A DNA stretch of 64,000 bases, from NCBI RefSeq assembly GCF_015354315.1, contig NZ_JADKYY010000009.1:1-64000 (forward strand), given 5' to 3'. Source of the stretch: Planobacterium oryzisoli (GTDB taxonomy: Bacteria; Bacteroidota; Bacteroidia; Flavobacteriales; Weeksellaceae). Position numbers and translations under genes: made by a program. This document shows positions 36,458 through 45,317 of this stretch, piece by piece (position 1 is the stretch's first letter; every line of letters starts with the position of its first letter). The notes beneath the pieces are model-generated. The model was given only the letters and a program-made list of their open reading frames with translations. It made no database searches and had not been told where the DNA came from.

Positions 36458-38095
36458 ATGAACGCATTAAAAACCTTAAATCCCTACTTTTGGAAACACC
36501 GTACTCTTTTGTTCTGGGGGTTCCTATTTATAATCGCGAGTAATTTTTTTAATATCTACAAAGTTCAGTTCGTAGGTAGGTCGGTCGATGAAATAGCGCA
36601 AGGGGGTCATATGGGATTCAATGAGCAGGTTCTGATTTATGTCGGAATCATTGTGGGCAGCTCCATTTTAACAGGATTTTTCACTTTTATGATGCGCCAA
36701 ACTATTATAGTGGCATCTAGAAGAATTGAGTTCGAACTCAAAAACAAAATTTACCAGCATTATCAACAACTCTCTTTAACCGATTATAAAAGCACTACAG
36801 TTGGTGATTTAATGAACCGATTAAGTGAAGATGTAGTAGCCGTGCGAATGTACTTGGGACCCGGTGTAATGTACGTAGTTAACCTTCTTATACTACTTCT
36901 AATAACTAGTATTTATATGGTGAATACCGATGTTCAGATGACCCTCTGGACGTTAATCCCACTTCCAATACTGTCCTTTGTGATTTATAAGGTAAGCTCG
37001 ATCATCAACAGGAAATCGAAGGTCATGCAAAAGAGCCAGTCCGCCATTTCGACATTTGTGCAGGACAGTTTTTCAGGAATTCGAGTGGTTAAGTATTTCG
37101 CAAAAGAAAAATACATTACAAACCAATATACAAAAAAAGTTACCGACTATCAGGGCAAGGCACTGGACTTAGCAAAGACAGAAGCTTATTTTTTCACAAT
37201 AATACTATTTGTTATTGGTCTACTCAACGTGGTAATATTACTTGTAGGAGGAACTAAGTACCTAAATGGGGAAATTTCCGTTGGAAAGATTGCAGACTTT
37301 TTCATGTATATAAACATTCTCATCTGGCCCTTTTCCATGGTAGGCTGGGTAACTTCTGTCAATCAAAGAGCTGAAGCATCAATGTCCAGGATAAACGAAT
37401 TCCTGGAGAAGAAATCACAAATCCTCAGCACTGCCGCTTCAACTCCTGTGATAAGAGGAGACATTGAGTTTAGGAACGTATCGTATATATACCCCAATAC
37501 AGGAATTAAAGCACTTTCCAACTTGAGTTTTAAAGTTAAAGCAGGAGAGACTCTTGCCATTATGGGCAAAACCGGAAGTGGAAAAACCACGGTGGCCTTG
37601 TTACTTGCAAGACTCATAGACCCAACAGAGGGTGAGGTTCTAATCGACGGAATTAATTTAAAAGATCATAATCTAGAAAACTACCGCAAATATATAGGGT
37701 ATATACCCCAAGAAAGTTACTTGTTTTCCGATACGATTGGAAACAATATTGGATTTGCAATCGATAATCCTACTTATGACACTATTGTCGAGTATGCAAA
37801 GAAAGCCGATGTCCATAAAAACATCGTGAAATTTAAAAATAAGTACGATACTTTAGTAGGTGAACGAGGAGTGATGCTTTCAGGTGGACAAAAGCAGAGG
37901 ATTTGTATTGCCAGGGCCCTCATAAAGAAACCGGAAATAATCATTTTCGATGACTCACTCTCGGCACTAGATACTGAGACGGAAGAAAACATACTTCAAA
38001 ATATTGAACGTGATCTGAATCGGTCCACTTCTATTATTATCACTCATAGAGAAAGTAGTGCGAACCGTGCAGACCAAATCGTTCATCTATCGTAA
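36458..38095 (+). CDS. ABC transporter, exporter type (membrane and ATPase domains fused)
   Basis: A 545-residue half-transporter. Six hydrophobic helices occupy about 15-310, with the DLMNRLSEDV coupling segment. The nucleotide-binding domain starts near 325. Walker A is MGKTGSGKTTVALLLARLID, the Q-loop is IPQESYLFSDTIGNN, the signature is LSGGQKQRICIARAL, and Walker B is IIFDDSLSALDTETE with the H-loop in IIITHRESS. It should act as a homodimer or with a partner encoded elsewhere. The substrate (drug, lipid or peptide) cannot be told. The C-terminus ends only about 12 residues after the H-loop, at the short end for the family. Confidence 0.93.
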   Translation: MNALKTLNPYFWKHRTLLFWGFLFIIASNFFNIYKVQFVGRSVDEIAQGGHMGFNEQVLIYVGIIVGSSILTGFFTFMMRQTIIVASRRIEFELKNKIYQHYQQLSLTDYKSTTVGDLMNRLSEDVVAVRMYLGPGVMYVVNLLILLLITSIYMVNTDVQMTLWTLIPLPILSFVIYKVSSIINRKSKVMQKSQSAISTFVQDSFSGIRVVKYFAKEKYITNQYTKKVTDYQGKALDLAKTEAYFFTIILFVIGLLNVVILLVGGTKYLNGEISVGKIADFFMYINILIWPFSMVGWVTSVNQRAEASMSRINEFLEKKSQILSTAASTPVIRGDIEFRNVSYIYPNTGIKALSNLSFKVKAGETLAIMGKTGSGKTTVALLLARLIDPTEGEVLIDGINLKDHNLENYRKYIGYIPQESYLFSDTIGNNIGFAIDNPTYDTIVEYAKKADVHKNIVKFKNKYDTLVGERGVMLSGGQKQRICIARALIKKPEIIIFDDSLSALDTETEENILQNIERDLNRSTSIIITHRESSANRADQIVHLS

Positions 38096-38124
38096 ATGAA
38101 TAACAGCATTATTTAAAAATTATT

Positions 38125-38153
38125 TTGTGTTTTATAGAAATATTTTATATTTG
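38125..38153 (+). promoter_or_regulatory. Promoter of the DUF3276 gene
   Basis: TTG at 38125-38127 and TATATTTG at 38146-38153 are separated by 18 bases, close to the ideal spacing. Confidence 0.65.
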
Positions 38154-38182
38154 TTAGAATAGATCAATAAATATATTGCAAA

Positions 38183-38518
38183 ATGAGTGATTACAAAGAG
38201 CGGCACGAGAATGAGATTTTCACCAAAGTGCTAAAGGCAGGGAGAAGAACATATTTCTTTGACGTTCGCGAAACCAAGGCGGGTGATTATTACTTGACTA
38301 TCACTGAAAGTAAAAAGAACTTTGGAGACAATGGGGAGGCAACATTTGAGAAACATAAAATCTATCTCTATAAAGAAGATTTTAAAACTTTTCAAGAGAT
38401 GTTTTCTGAAGCAACCGATTTTATAATTAATGAAAAAGGAGAAGACGTAATTTCGGAAAAGCATGAAAGAGATTTCAAACCGAAATCGTTTACCATTGAT
38501 TCTGAAGAAGAAATTTAA
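38183..38518 (+). CDS. DUF3276 (PUR-alpha-like) nucleic-acid-binding protein
   Basis: A 111-residue acidic/basic protein matching DUF3276, whose members have the PUR-alpha single-stranded nucleic-acid-binding fold. Seen here are IFTKVLKAGRRTYFFDVRET, DYYLTITESKK and KHKIYLYKEDFKTFQEMFSE. These proteins are Bacteroidota-wide and probably bind RNA or single-stranded DNA; the target is not known. Monocistronic, with a good promoter and a strong terminator. Confidence 0.9.
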   Translation: MSDYKERHENEIFTKVLKAGRRTYFFDVRETKAGDYYLTITESKKNFGDNGEATFEKHKIYLYKEDFKTFQEMFSEATDFIINEKGEDVISEKHERDFKPKSFTIDSEEEI

Positions 38519-38539
38519 CCGTCTCTAAACACTAAAATA

Positions 38540-38570
38540 AAAAAACGCATTGATTTTCAATGCGTTTTTT
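38540..38570. terminator. Terminator shared by the DUF3276 gene and tRNA-His
   Basis: A 14-base perfect stem (38540-38553 with 38557-38570) has T-rich sequence on both outgoing sides. It lies 6 bases beyond the tRNA 3' end on the minus strand. Confidence 0.9.
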
Positions 38571-38576
38571 ATTTTG

Positions 38577-38650
<74 letters not shown>

Positions 38651-38686
38651 CATTTTGTGCGTGCAAATATAGTATAAATAGTACAA

Positions 38687-39406
38687 TTACAAAATAATTC
38701 CATCAAAATTTTTTAATGCTAGCAGCTTATCGGTCGTAAATCCCTCTGCATAATTACAACCCGACAACCTTCCTAGATTCTGTGCCCGGTAGGTCAGACT
38801 TTCTAAGAAATCTTTAGTAGCAATAGGAGTCTCTGGTTCCTTGGAAGCTGGGTCGTAAAATTGGGTTTTATACGCGAGACAAGCCTTTATCTTTACCTCC
38901 ATATATTCAGATATATCTACCACGAAGTCCGGCTCTAACTCCTTCCACTGTATATAATTAAAGACGCGTTTGGGTCTCCATGGATTCTGGACACTGTCAT
39001 TCGAGTGGGTAATTACCTTTGGTAATCCCGATAAAAAGCATGCGTCCGAAACAAGCTTGCTTGCTTTAGAATGATCGGGATGCCGGTCATCGATGGCGTT
39101 TGCAAGTACTATATCGGGTTTGAAATACCGGATTTGCTCTACTATTTTTAATTGGTAGTCACGTGTATTTTCTAGAAATCCATCAGGTAAATTCAGGTTT
39201 ACCCTATGGTTTACCCCAAGGACCTTTACAGCCGACGCAGCTTCTTCTCTGCGGGTTTCACTTGTGCCTCTTGTGCCAAGTTCGCCTTGTGTGAGATCTA
39301 AAAATGCAACCATTTTACCTTGAGCCACCAATTTCGCCACAGTTCCCCCGCACCCTAATTCAATATCATCCGGATGTGCACCAATTGCTAATACATCTAT
39401 TTTCAT
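38687..39406 (-). CDS. bshB1: Bacillithiol biosynthesis deacetylase BshB1
   Basis: A 239-residue zinc-dependent LmbE/PIG-L-family deacetylase. It removes the acetyl group from GlcNAc-malate in bacillithiol synthesis. The metal motif is AIGAHPDDIELGCGGT and a second is IDDRHPDHSKAS. GELGTRGTSETRREEA and SGCNYAEGF are typical of BshB1 rather than BshB2. It implies bacillithiol as a low-molecular-weight thiol; bshA and bshC are elsewhere. A -7 box lies only 5 bases before the ATG, so the mRNA may be nearly leaderless. Confidence 0.93.
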   Translation of the reverse strand: MKIDVLAIGAHPDDIELGCGGTVAKLVAQGKMVAFLDLTQGELGTRGTSETRREEAASAVKVLGVNHRVNLNLPDGFLENTRDYQLKIVEQIRYFKPDIVLANAIDDRHPDHSKASKLVSDACFLSGLPKVITHSNDSVQNPWRPKRVFNYIQWKELEPDFVVDISEYMEVKIKACLAYKTQFYDPASKEPETPIATKDFLESLTYRAQNLGRLSGCNYAEGFTTDKLLALKNFDGIIL

Positions 39407-39411
39407 AGTTT

Positions 39412-39419
39412 CAAAGGTA
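39412..39419 (-). promoter_or_regulatory. -7 box for bshB1
   Basis: The minus strand reads TACCTTTG, an exact TAnnTTTG match, with 5 bases before the ATG. Confidence 0.5.
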
Positions 39420-39450
39420 ACAAAAAAACCCTCTTTAGTGAAAGAGGGTT
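39420..39450 (-). terminator. Terminator of the exb/ton-to-TPR operon
   Basis: Arms aaccctcttt (39427-39436) and aaagagggtt (39441-39450) with a 4-base loop are followed by a T-run on the minus strand. It ends 20 bases past the TPR gene. Confidence 0.88.
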
Positions 39451-39469
39451 ACTTCAAGTATCTAAGTTA

Positions 39470-41140
39470 TTATTTAGATGCTAATTGATTATTGAGTGCT
39501 ATTGCATCAGCATAGGAAGGATTAAGTTCCACTGCTTTAGCTGCATAGTCTTTCGCTTTCTGAAGGTTTTTCTCCTGATTGTAATACGCTACCAGATAGT
39601 AGGCATAGCTCAAGGTTTCCTTGTTGGTTAGTTGCTCTTCTGGAGTTTGCTTGCTTACAATATTGATGAATTGTTCGTAAGCCAACTCTGCCATCTCATG
39701 GTTACCCATCTGTTGATAAGAAGCTCCTTTCGCATAGTATGAGTAGGCCCAGGTCGGCGATAGAGCAATCATCTTATCCCAAGTAAGTATAGCTCCGTCC
39801 CAATTCTGTACTTCTTGATACGCAGCACCTAATTGTACAATAGCTTCTGCATCTTGAGGATTAGCAGCAACTTTCTTTTTAAGAGCTACAATTGCAGGCG
39901 AGCTAGGGCCAGAATCTGCGGCTGCTAAACTTGCTCCGCCACCGCCTTGCACTTTAATAAGTTCCGTATCCCAGTTAAGTGTCTTATCCTGCGCGTTTTT
40001 AGCTATAGCTATCTTATTTTGCGCCTCAGCCATCATTTGAGCTTTCTTAGAAGCATCTTGCTCATCCTTAGCTTTCGCAGCAATTAACAACCCTTGTAAA
40101 CCTTGGTCAGCCGGCTGTATTCTCGTTTTGTCTTTTACCTCTGTAAAGAACTTGGTCAAATTTTGCTCCGCACTTGCATAGTTGTGATCTGCGTGGTAAT
40201 CCAGATATGCTTTAAGCTTATATTTGATGGGATCTTCAACTTTATCAAAGACTTTATTCAAAACAGTCTTTGCGTTGGCGAAATCATCATTAGTAAAGTG
40301 CAACTTGGCAATTTCTAGCATAGTGTAAGGATCCTCATCAGCATACTTAGTATAATCAATGAGGTTCTGTGTCATTTTAGCACTATCCTGGAATGTATAA
40401 TTATATGTCGCCATAGCCTTATAAGCCGGAGCATAGGTAGGATCAATTGCAATTGCTTTATTAATATTATCCTGTGCTTGCTTCCATTGGTTAGCAGCCA
40501 TCCATAGGGTAGCCATCCTTGTAAATACTGACGCTTTGTTCTTGGCTACCGCAGACGCATTATCGTACGCTGACATTGCACTACCTGGATCTTTCTTTAG
40601 TCTGTAAGCATCACCTAGAGTATAATAATAATGCGCAGGCACTCCTCCTTTCTTGCTTCGGTCAATTGCTTTCTCTAAATAACCAATAGCTACATCTGGA
40701 GCGTTGTGCTTTTCAAACATAGTAAGCGCCTCCGCGGCACGGTAAAGTACCTCTGCATCGCGCTCTCTGCTGTCGGAAACGATTTTCTGAATTTCAGCAA
40801 CTGCTGCTTTATTTCCTTGCGCAAGTTTAATACTTGCTAATCCTATTTTATTAAGATAGTTTTTGCTGTCAATCGCAAGTCCTTTCTTGAAATTTTCTTC
40901 TGCAAGCTCAAAAGAAGGATCGAATTGACTTAGATATGAATTTCCTAAATAAAAGTAATTATCAGCTTCAGTTGGTGCCTTTGCAATCATTTCTGTAAAT
41001 ATTTGCTTGGCTTTTGCATATTTATGACTGTCAAGATTAGCAATACCTTCCTGAACTGTTTGTCCAAACATAAAGTTTGAGAAGAGAAATACCCCAGTAC
41101 CCAACGCCATTTTCTTCGAATAAGTAATCATATTTTTCAT
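39470..41140 (-). CDS. Secreted/periplasmic TPR protein of the exb/ton cluster
   Basis: A 556-residue protein. The N-terminus MKNMITYSKKMALGTGVFLF looks like a signal sequence or anchor, with FMFGQ following. Repeated TPR helices run through most of the chain. Examples are ADNYFYLGNSYLSQFDPSF, APAYKAMATYNYTFQDSAK, and ATWAYSYYAKGASYQQMGNH-like units near the C-terminus. No enzyme motif is visible. It closes a run of same-strand genes exbB-exbD-exbD-tonB-small membrane protein-PstS-like, suggesting an envelope scaffold working with them; this is inference from gene order, which is conserved in related bacteria as far as I recall. Confidence 0.85.
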   Translation of the reverse strand: MKNMITYSKKMALGTGVFLFSNFMFGQTVQEGIANLDSHKYAKAKQIFTEMIAKAPTEADNYFYLGNSYLSQFDPSFELAEENFKKGLAIDSKNYLNKIGLASIKLAQGNKAAVAEIQKIVSDSRERDAEVLYRAAEALTMFEKHNAPDVAIGYLEKAIDRSKKGGVPAHYYYTLGDAYRLKKDPGSAMSAYDNASAVAKNKASVFTRMATLWMAANQWKQAQDNINKAIAIDPTYAPAYKAMATYNYTFQDSAKMTQNLIDYTKYADEDPYTMLEIAKLHFTNDDFANAKTVLNKVFDKVEDPIKYKLKAYLDYHADHNYASAEQNLTKFFTEVKDKTRIQPADQGLQGLLIAAKAKDEQDASKKAQMMAEAQNKIAIAKNAQDKTLNWDTELIKVQGGGGASLAAADSGPSSPAIVALKKKVAANPQDAEAIVQLGAAYQEVQNWDGAILTWDKMIALSPTWAYSYYAKGASYQQMGNHEMAELAYEQFINIVSKQTPEEQLTNKETLSYAYYLVAYYNQEKNLQKAKDYAAKAVELNPSYADAIALNNQLASK

Positions 41141-41203
41141 TTAAATCTTTTAATTTATAAGTTAGTCTGATTTTATTACACAATTTTCGTTCCAAAAATA
41201 CGT

Positions 41204-42079
41204 CTAACGCATCTGGACCTCTCTAGGTATAAGATAATACGGCTGTAATCCTTCCTTACTTGCTACAATTTGCCCCTTCTGAGAACTAGCAAAACGCATT
41301 ACACCGTTCGCAATACCAAAAGACCTCTCGTTGGTAAGCAGATATATCACACGTGTGAACGGATACTTCATAGCACCAATGGAGGAACCTTCCGGTTTAA
41401 ACTGTACGCCGTCCTTTTCCACTGTAAGTATTTTAACCGAGTTCCTAAGATTTTGGGCCTGTTTGTCGTACGGTCTACTTATGGTATTAAGCCCTATTAC
41501 GCCAATATTATCTGGGAATTTTCCTAATTGGGAAACTACTGAATCGTTACTCCCCAAAGTCGCGTAGGAAAGATCTTTAGGTTTAAGATCAAAATGACTG
41601 GCTACAAAATTCAAATTGCCCGAATTAGATCCGTCAAAAATTAACCTTTTTCGCTCAGATTTAAGCTCTTTAAGAATCTGCCGCTCAGAAATACTGTTTA
41701 TAGCACTACCTCTATCCACTATAAAAACCACTGCATCTGCAGCAATAGGTGCAGGTTTATAATCGAGAGAGGTTACCCGTTCGTATTCCGCTTTTTCTTG
41801 GTCACTTAAAATCTTAGACATTAAAACTAATTGATTCTCCCCTTTTAAAAGACCTAAAAATGCCAGGTCCTCCTTCTGCACTTTTACATCAACCTCAGTG
41901 TCTGGGTAATTAATTTCGTAAGCATCAGCAATCGCCTCTGCAAGACTTCTAAATGAATCGTCAGTAACAAGTGTTAATTTACCACGATGGTAGTCGTTAT
42001 CCTTTACCTCTTTTTGCTTCTTGGAACATGAAACTAGGGCTATTAGTAAAATAAAATATAATGGTTTAATTCTACTCAT
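41204..42079 (-). CDS. PstS-like substrate-binding lipoprotein
   Basis: A 291-residue lipoprotein (MSRIKPLYFILLIALVSC, lipobox Cys). The mature part is a periplasmic binding fold of the PstS/PBP-like-2 type: GKLTLVTDDSFRSLAEAIADAY and, later, IFDGSNSGNLNFVASHF, which resembles the phosphate-binding SGT region. YPFTRVIYLLTNE is also typical. No pst transport genes are nearby; instead it is embedded in the exb/ton operon. It overlaps the small membrane-protein gene by 8 bases. It may bind an anion or have been recruited to another role. Confidence 0.82.
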   Translation of the reverse strand: MSRIKPLYFILLIALVSCSKKQKEVKDNDYHRGKLTLVTDDSFRSLAEAIADAYEINYPDTEVDVKVQKEDLAFLGLLKGENQLVLMSKILSDQEKAEYERVTSLDYKPAPIAADAVVFIVDRGSAINSISERQILKELKSERKRLIFDGSNSGNLNFVASHFDLKPKDLSYATLGSNDSVVSQLGKFPDNIGVIGLNTISRPYDKQAQNLRNSVKILTVEKDGVQFKPEGSSIGAMKYPFTRVIYLLTNERSFGIANGVMRFASSQKGQIVASKEGLQPYYLIPREVQMR

Positions 42080-42311
42080 TTCTATCTTTTAAACGGTACA
42101 GAGCTCGCACTATTCTAAAAACTCCGTAGCCTATCAATAAAACACCTAACGCATACGCTATGTTAGGTTCTAAAGTGATTACAAAAAACTTATAAACTAT
42201 TACGAATACGCCTAAAACGACATAGAAAAACCCAGTTACTAAAGACAACCAATTAAACAACATAGCGACAAAAATAATAAAAAAAAGAGAAGCAATGCTT
42301 CTCTTTTTCAA
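42072..42311 (-). CDS. Small two-helix membrane protein
   Basis: A 79-residue protein with two or three hydrophobic segments (about 7-27, 28-48 and 52-70) and a charged end LYRLKDRNE. No known family is recognised. It lies 17 bases after tonB and overlaps the PstS-like gene start by 8 bases, so it is translationally tied to the cluster. A role in the TonB-associated complex is possible but unproven. Confidence 0.75.
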   Translation of the reverse strand: MKKRSIASLFFIIFVAMLFNWLSLVTGFFYVVLGVFVIVYKFFVITLEPNIAYALGVLLIGYGVFRIVRALYRLKDRNE

Positions 42312-42328
42312 TTTATTACCGATAGAAT

Positions 42329-43171
42329 CTATTCAAAATTCATTGTTAAAGGTAGTCTAAATCTATAACGAACCGTCTGTCCGTTCACCTTAGCCGGTTT
42401 CCATTTATTACGAATTCCTTTCACCGTTCTTTCCGCTTCGCGGTTAAAATCTGAATTGGACCCGTTTGCGGATACTTGCGTGATACTACCATCGCGCTCT
42501 ACAACGAATGTAATTTCGGTTCTAAGTGTACCTTCTCCTCCAGACATTGCGGAAGTATCGAAATTATCAGCTACACGCTGACGGAAGGAATTTATTCCTC
42601 CAGGGAACTCCGCAACTTGTTCCACCTCTGTATATACTTCAGTTGTACTAACCGCTGGTTTTACCTCAACCGTTGCAGCCTTCGTACCTGTAGAAGGTGG
42701 CGGCGGTGGTGGCGTATAGGTTGGAGCTTTCACCCCTTCCTGGTTCACCAAACCTGTGGTTGTTTCCAACTGCTTAGTAATTGGCGGTGGTGGCGTCTCA
42801 ACTTTAGGTGCCCGTTTAGGTTCAGGTACCACATTCTGTATGATTTCCACTTTTGGCTCCTCTTTAGGTGGCGGCGGCGGTGGCGGTGGTTCTTCTTCTT
42901 TTGGCTGCTCAATTATAGTTTCCTCTGGAATAATGTCAATTAGATTAGCACTTACCTCGGTTTTCTCCTTGGCATTCATCTGCTTAATCTTCATTACTAC
43001 AAAAGGCGTTATTGCAACAACACAGAAAAGAACTGTTCCTAGTATGAAAGATCTAGTAAGAGTCTTGGAGTACTGTTTACGCAAGTCGTATGCGCCATAC
43101 TCCTTATTTCTGTTTTCAAATACAATTTCATCTAATGTGAGATTCTTATTGTATGTGGTCTCGTCTGCCAT
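42329..43171 (-). CDS. tonB: TonB energy-transducing protein
   Basis: A 280-residue protein. A short cytoplasmic start (LDEIVFENRNKEYGAYDLRK, common in Bacteroidota TonB) precedes a membrane helix (about 35-58). A Pro/Glu/Lys-rich spacer (about 80-165, with runs such as EEPPPPPPPPKEEPK) is followed by the C-terminal TonB domain (about 190-280, FVVERDGSITQVSANGSNSD and RYRFRLPLTMNFE). It couples the inner-membrane proton gradient, via ExbB/ExbD, to outer-membrane receptors. No TonB-dependent receptor gene is in the window. Confidence 0.95.
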   Translation of the reverse strand: MADETTYNKNLTLDEIVFENRNKEYGAYDLRKQYSKTLTRSFILGTVLFCVVAITPFVVMKIKQMNAKEKTEVSANLIDIIPEETIIEQPKEEEPPPPPPPPKEEPKVEIIQNVVPEPKRAPKVETPPPPITKQLETTTGLVNQEGVKAPTYTPPPPPPSTGTKAATVEVKPAVSTTEVYTEVEQVAEFPGGINSFRQRVADNFDTSAMSGGEGTLRTEITFVVERDGSITQVSANGSNSDFNREAERTVKGIRNKWKPAKVNGQTVRYRFRLPLTMNFE

Positions 43172-43196
43172 TTAAATCTCTGTTTTCTAATTAATC

Positions 43197-43772
43197 TTAT
43201 TGCTGACCCTCTGCAGGTTGCGTCGCCGTGGCTGCATTTCCTACTTTCTTATCATAAATAGCTTGCTCCCAAGGACGAATATCAGTGATACCGTACTGTT
43301 CACTTTTTGTAATAGCCATTTCATCTAACATGTCAACAAAATTCTTATATAAGGCCTCATCCGTCGGCTTGATAATCACCGTAAATTTACTTTGATCCTC
43401 AGCGTTGGCTTTTGCTTGCTGAATTATTTGTCTAATTCCTTCTCTATCCAATGTAGTCTCCAACATGTTGCCATCATTTAGGCCTGTTTGGTCCTGCTGA
43501 TGATAGAAGATTCTATTGTCTTTACCAATGATAATTGATATCGAGTTACTTAATTTTATCTCAGTATCAGGTTTTGCTTGGTTCTCTTTCGGTTTCGCTG
43601 GTAATCCCAAATCCATTACATTCGGTTTATTGAAGGTTGTCACCAACATAAAGAATGTAATCAAAAGAAAGGCCAAATCCACCATCGGTGTTAAGTCTAC
43701 GTGCGGTGGCTGCTTCTTGGAGCGTACCTTGCCACCTTTCCCACTTTGTTCTTTTACTTCTACTTCTGCCAT
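43197..43772 (-). CDS. exbD: ExbD-type biopolymer transport protein (second copy)
   Basis: A 191-residue protein with a basic N-terminus, VDLTPMVDLAFLLITFFMLV as its membrane helix (the Asp in it is the expected proton-carrying residue), and a periplasmic domain. It lies 6 bases after the first exbD and 25 bases before tonB. Two different ExbD paralogues per operon are common in Bacteroidota, possibly forming a mixed ExbD pair. Confidence 0.93.
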   Translation of the reverse strand: MAEVEVKEQSGKGGKVRSKKQPPHVDLTPMVDLAFLLITFFMLVTTFNKPNVMDLGLPAKPKENQAKPDTEIKLSNSISIIIGKDNRIFYHQQDQTGLNDGNMLETTLDREGIRQIIQQAKANAEDQSKFTVIIKPTDEALYKNFVDMLDEMAITKSEQYGITDIRPWEQAIYDKKVGNAATATQPAEGQQ

Positions 43773-43778
43773 TTCTTT

Positions 43779-44378
43779 CTAATTAGCTACTTCTTGATTC
43801 GTAATTAACCAAAACTTAAGAAAATCTATATCTCTTAACCCTTCAAACAAGCCTTTCACCCTGTCGTACTTGGTATTGGTATCTCCTTTGACTGCTAATT
43901 TATAATCGGGATTAACAGCAAGACTTTGCTGCACCCAATCTATAAGCTGTTTGTTCTCTTCGTCCATTGGCACACCTGGAGCTTTAAAGGCTTTCTGATC
44001 ATCTTCCGAAAGGTTCAAATATCCTTTCAATTGATTCATCGGAACTCCTACAGCTTGAATTTTGGTAAAAGCAGCCTTTTCTTCATTAGTAAAGGAAGTA
44101 CCGTATTTTTTAGCCATATTATCAAGCAACTTAATCCGTTCCGAACCGTTCTCTACTGGTGTAAAATAAAATCTACCATCATTAGTACTAAGAACTGTCA
44201 TTAAACTGGAATCAGGAAGAAGCTTTTCAGAAATGGAAGACGGCGTAGTAATGTTCTCTACATCCGGCTTAGCAAACTGGGCGGTGAGGATAAAGAACGT
44301 GAGTAGTAGGAATGACACATCGGTCATTGCCGTCATATCTACTCGTATATTATGTCTTTTTGGTTTGACTCTCGCCAT
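43779..44378 (-). CDS. exbD: ExbD-type biopolymer transport protein (first copy)
   Basis: A 199-residue protein with helix VDMTAMTDVSFLLLTFFILT (Asp in the membrane) and a periplasmic domain ending in FEGLRDIDFLKFWLITNQE. It differs strongly from the second copy outside the helix, including a longer periplasmic part with a KYGTSFTNEEKAAFTKIQAVGVP segment. It follows exbB by 72 bases. Confidence 0.93.
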   Translation of the reverse strand: MARVKPKRHNIRVDMTAMTDVSFLLLTFFILTAQFAKPDVENITTPSSISEKLLPDSSLMTVLSTNDGRFYFTPVENGSERIKLLDNMAKKYGTSFTNEEKAAFTKIQAVGVPMNQLKGYLNLSEDDQKAFKAPGVPMDEENKQLIDWVQQSLAVNPDYKLAVKGDTNTKYDRVKGLFEGLRDIDFLKFWLITNQEVAN

Positions 44379-44450
44379 TATATCTATGTATTTATTTAAA
44401 CTTCTATTTTTGGAGGTCAGTCCCGAAGGACTGACCTTACAGACACTATC

Positions 44451-45317
44451 TTAGTGGTGTTCTGCAAATGATTGTTGGATAGACATTGCGATTTCGTCGA
44501 TCTTAAATGTCATTCCGTCAATCTTAGAAGTAAAATAGTTGTAAAGGATAATCGCTACTGCAGAAGTACCAATACCTAACGCTGTATTTACAAGTGCTTC
44601 AGAGATACCTACTGAAAGTTTCGCAGAGTCTGGAGTTCCTCCTCCTGAACCTAGAGCGGAGAATGCTGCAATCATACCAAGTACAGTTCCAAGAAGTGCA
44701 ACTAGTGTTGCTACAGTTCCTAAAGTAGAAAGAATCATCATGTTCTTTTCAAGCATTGGCATTTCAAGTGTTGTAGCCTCTTCGATGGACTTGTTAAGAG
44801 CTACCATTTTTTGCTCTTTGTCCATTGTAGTATCTTTTGCAAGAGTTTTGTAGGAAACAAGACCTTCCTTAACTACATTACCTACAGTTCCTCTTTGGTT
44901 ATCACACTCTTCGATTGCTTCATCAATTTTCCCTTCATTAAGAAGTCTTCTAATTCTAAGAACGAACTGATCAAGGTTACCTTTACCTTGTGCTTTATTA
45001 AGCATAATAGCACGCTCGATAGAGAAAACGATTACTACAATCATAAAAGAAATAAGGATTGGTACGATCACACCTCCCATGTAGATGATTCCCATAAATC
45101 CTTCAGGTAATAATTCAGACCTTTCAATGTCAGTGAATGCTACAGAACTCACCCCATCAATTCTTGGATCCGGCTTAAAATTGGCTGGACTACCCAAAAC
45201 AAACCAATAAATACAAACCCCAACTACGAAAAGTAAAGGGAGAATTAAGGCAGGGTTTAAACCTCCTGCTTTTCTAGCAACTACTTGCTCCTCTGTGTTT
45301 GAAACATTCATTTCCAT
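44451..45317 (-). CDS. exbB: ExbB/TolQ/MotA-type proton channel protein
   Basis: A 288-residue membrane protein. A first helix (about 22-42) is an extra in the Bacteroidota type. The core helices are GVIVPILISFMIVVIVFSIE and the two in MMILSTLGTVATLVALLGTV and ISEALVNTALGIGTSAVAI, the typical MotA/TolQ/ExbB motif. It forms the stator ring around ExbD. It leads the exb/ton operon; the 256-base gap upstream holds a palindrome but no exact -7 box. A start at the second Met (45311) is equally possible. Confidence 0.94.
   Translation of the reverse strand: MEMNVSNTEEQVVARKAGGLNPALILPLLFVVGVCIYWFVLGSPANFKPDPRIDGVSSVAFTDIERSELLPEGFMGIIYMGGVIVPILISFMIVVIVFSIERAIMLNKAQGKGNLDQFVLRIRRLLNEGKIDEAIEECDNQRGTVGNVVKEGLVSYKTLAKDTTMDKEQKMVALNKSIEEATTLEMPMLEKNMMILSTLGTVATLVALLGTVLGMIAAFSALGSGGGTPDSAKLSVGISEALVNTALGIGTSAVAIILYNYFTSKIDGMTFKIDEIAMSIQQSFAEHH

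Noticed and set aside
42476-43175. Two long plus-strand reading frames within tonB and exbD (Gly-, Trp- and Phe-rich)
   Set aside because: They are mirror images of the Pro/Glu-rich TonB spacer on the other strand. Their low-complexity composition and lack of start signals show they are not genes.
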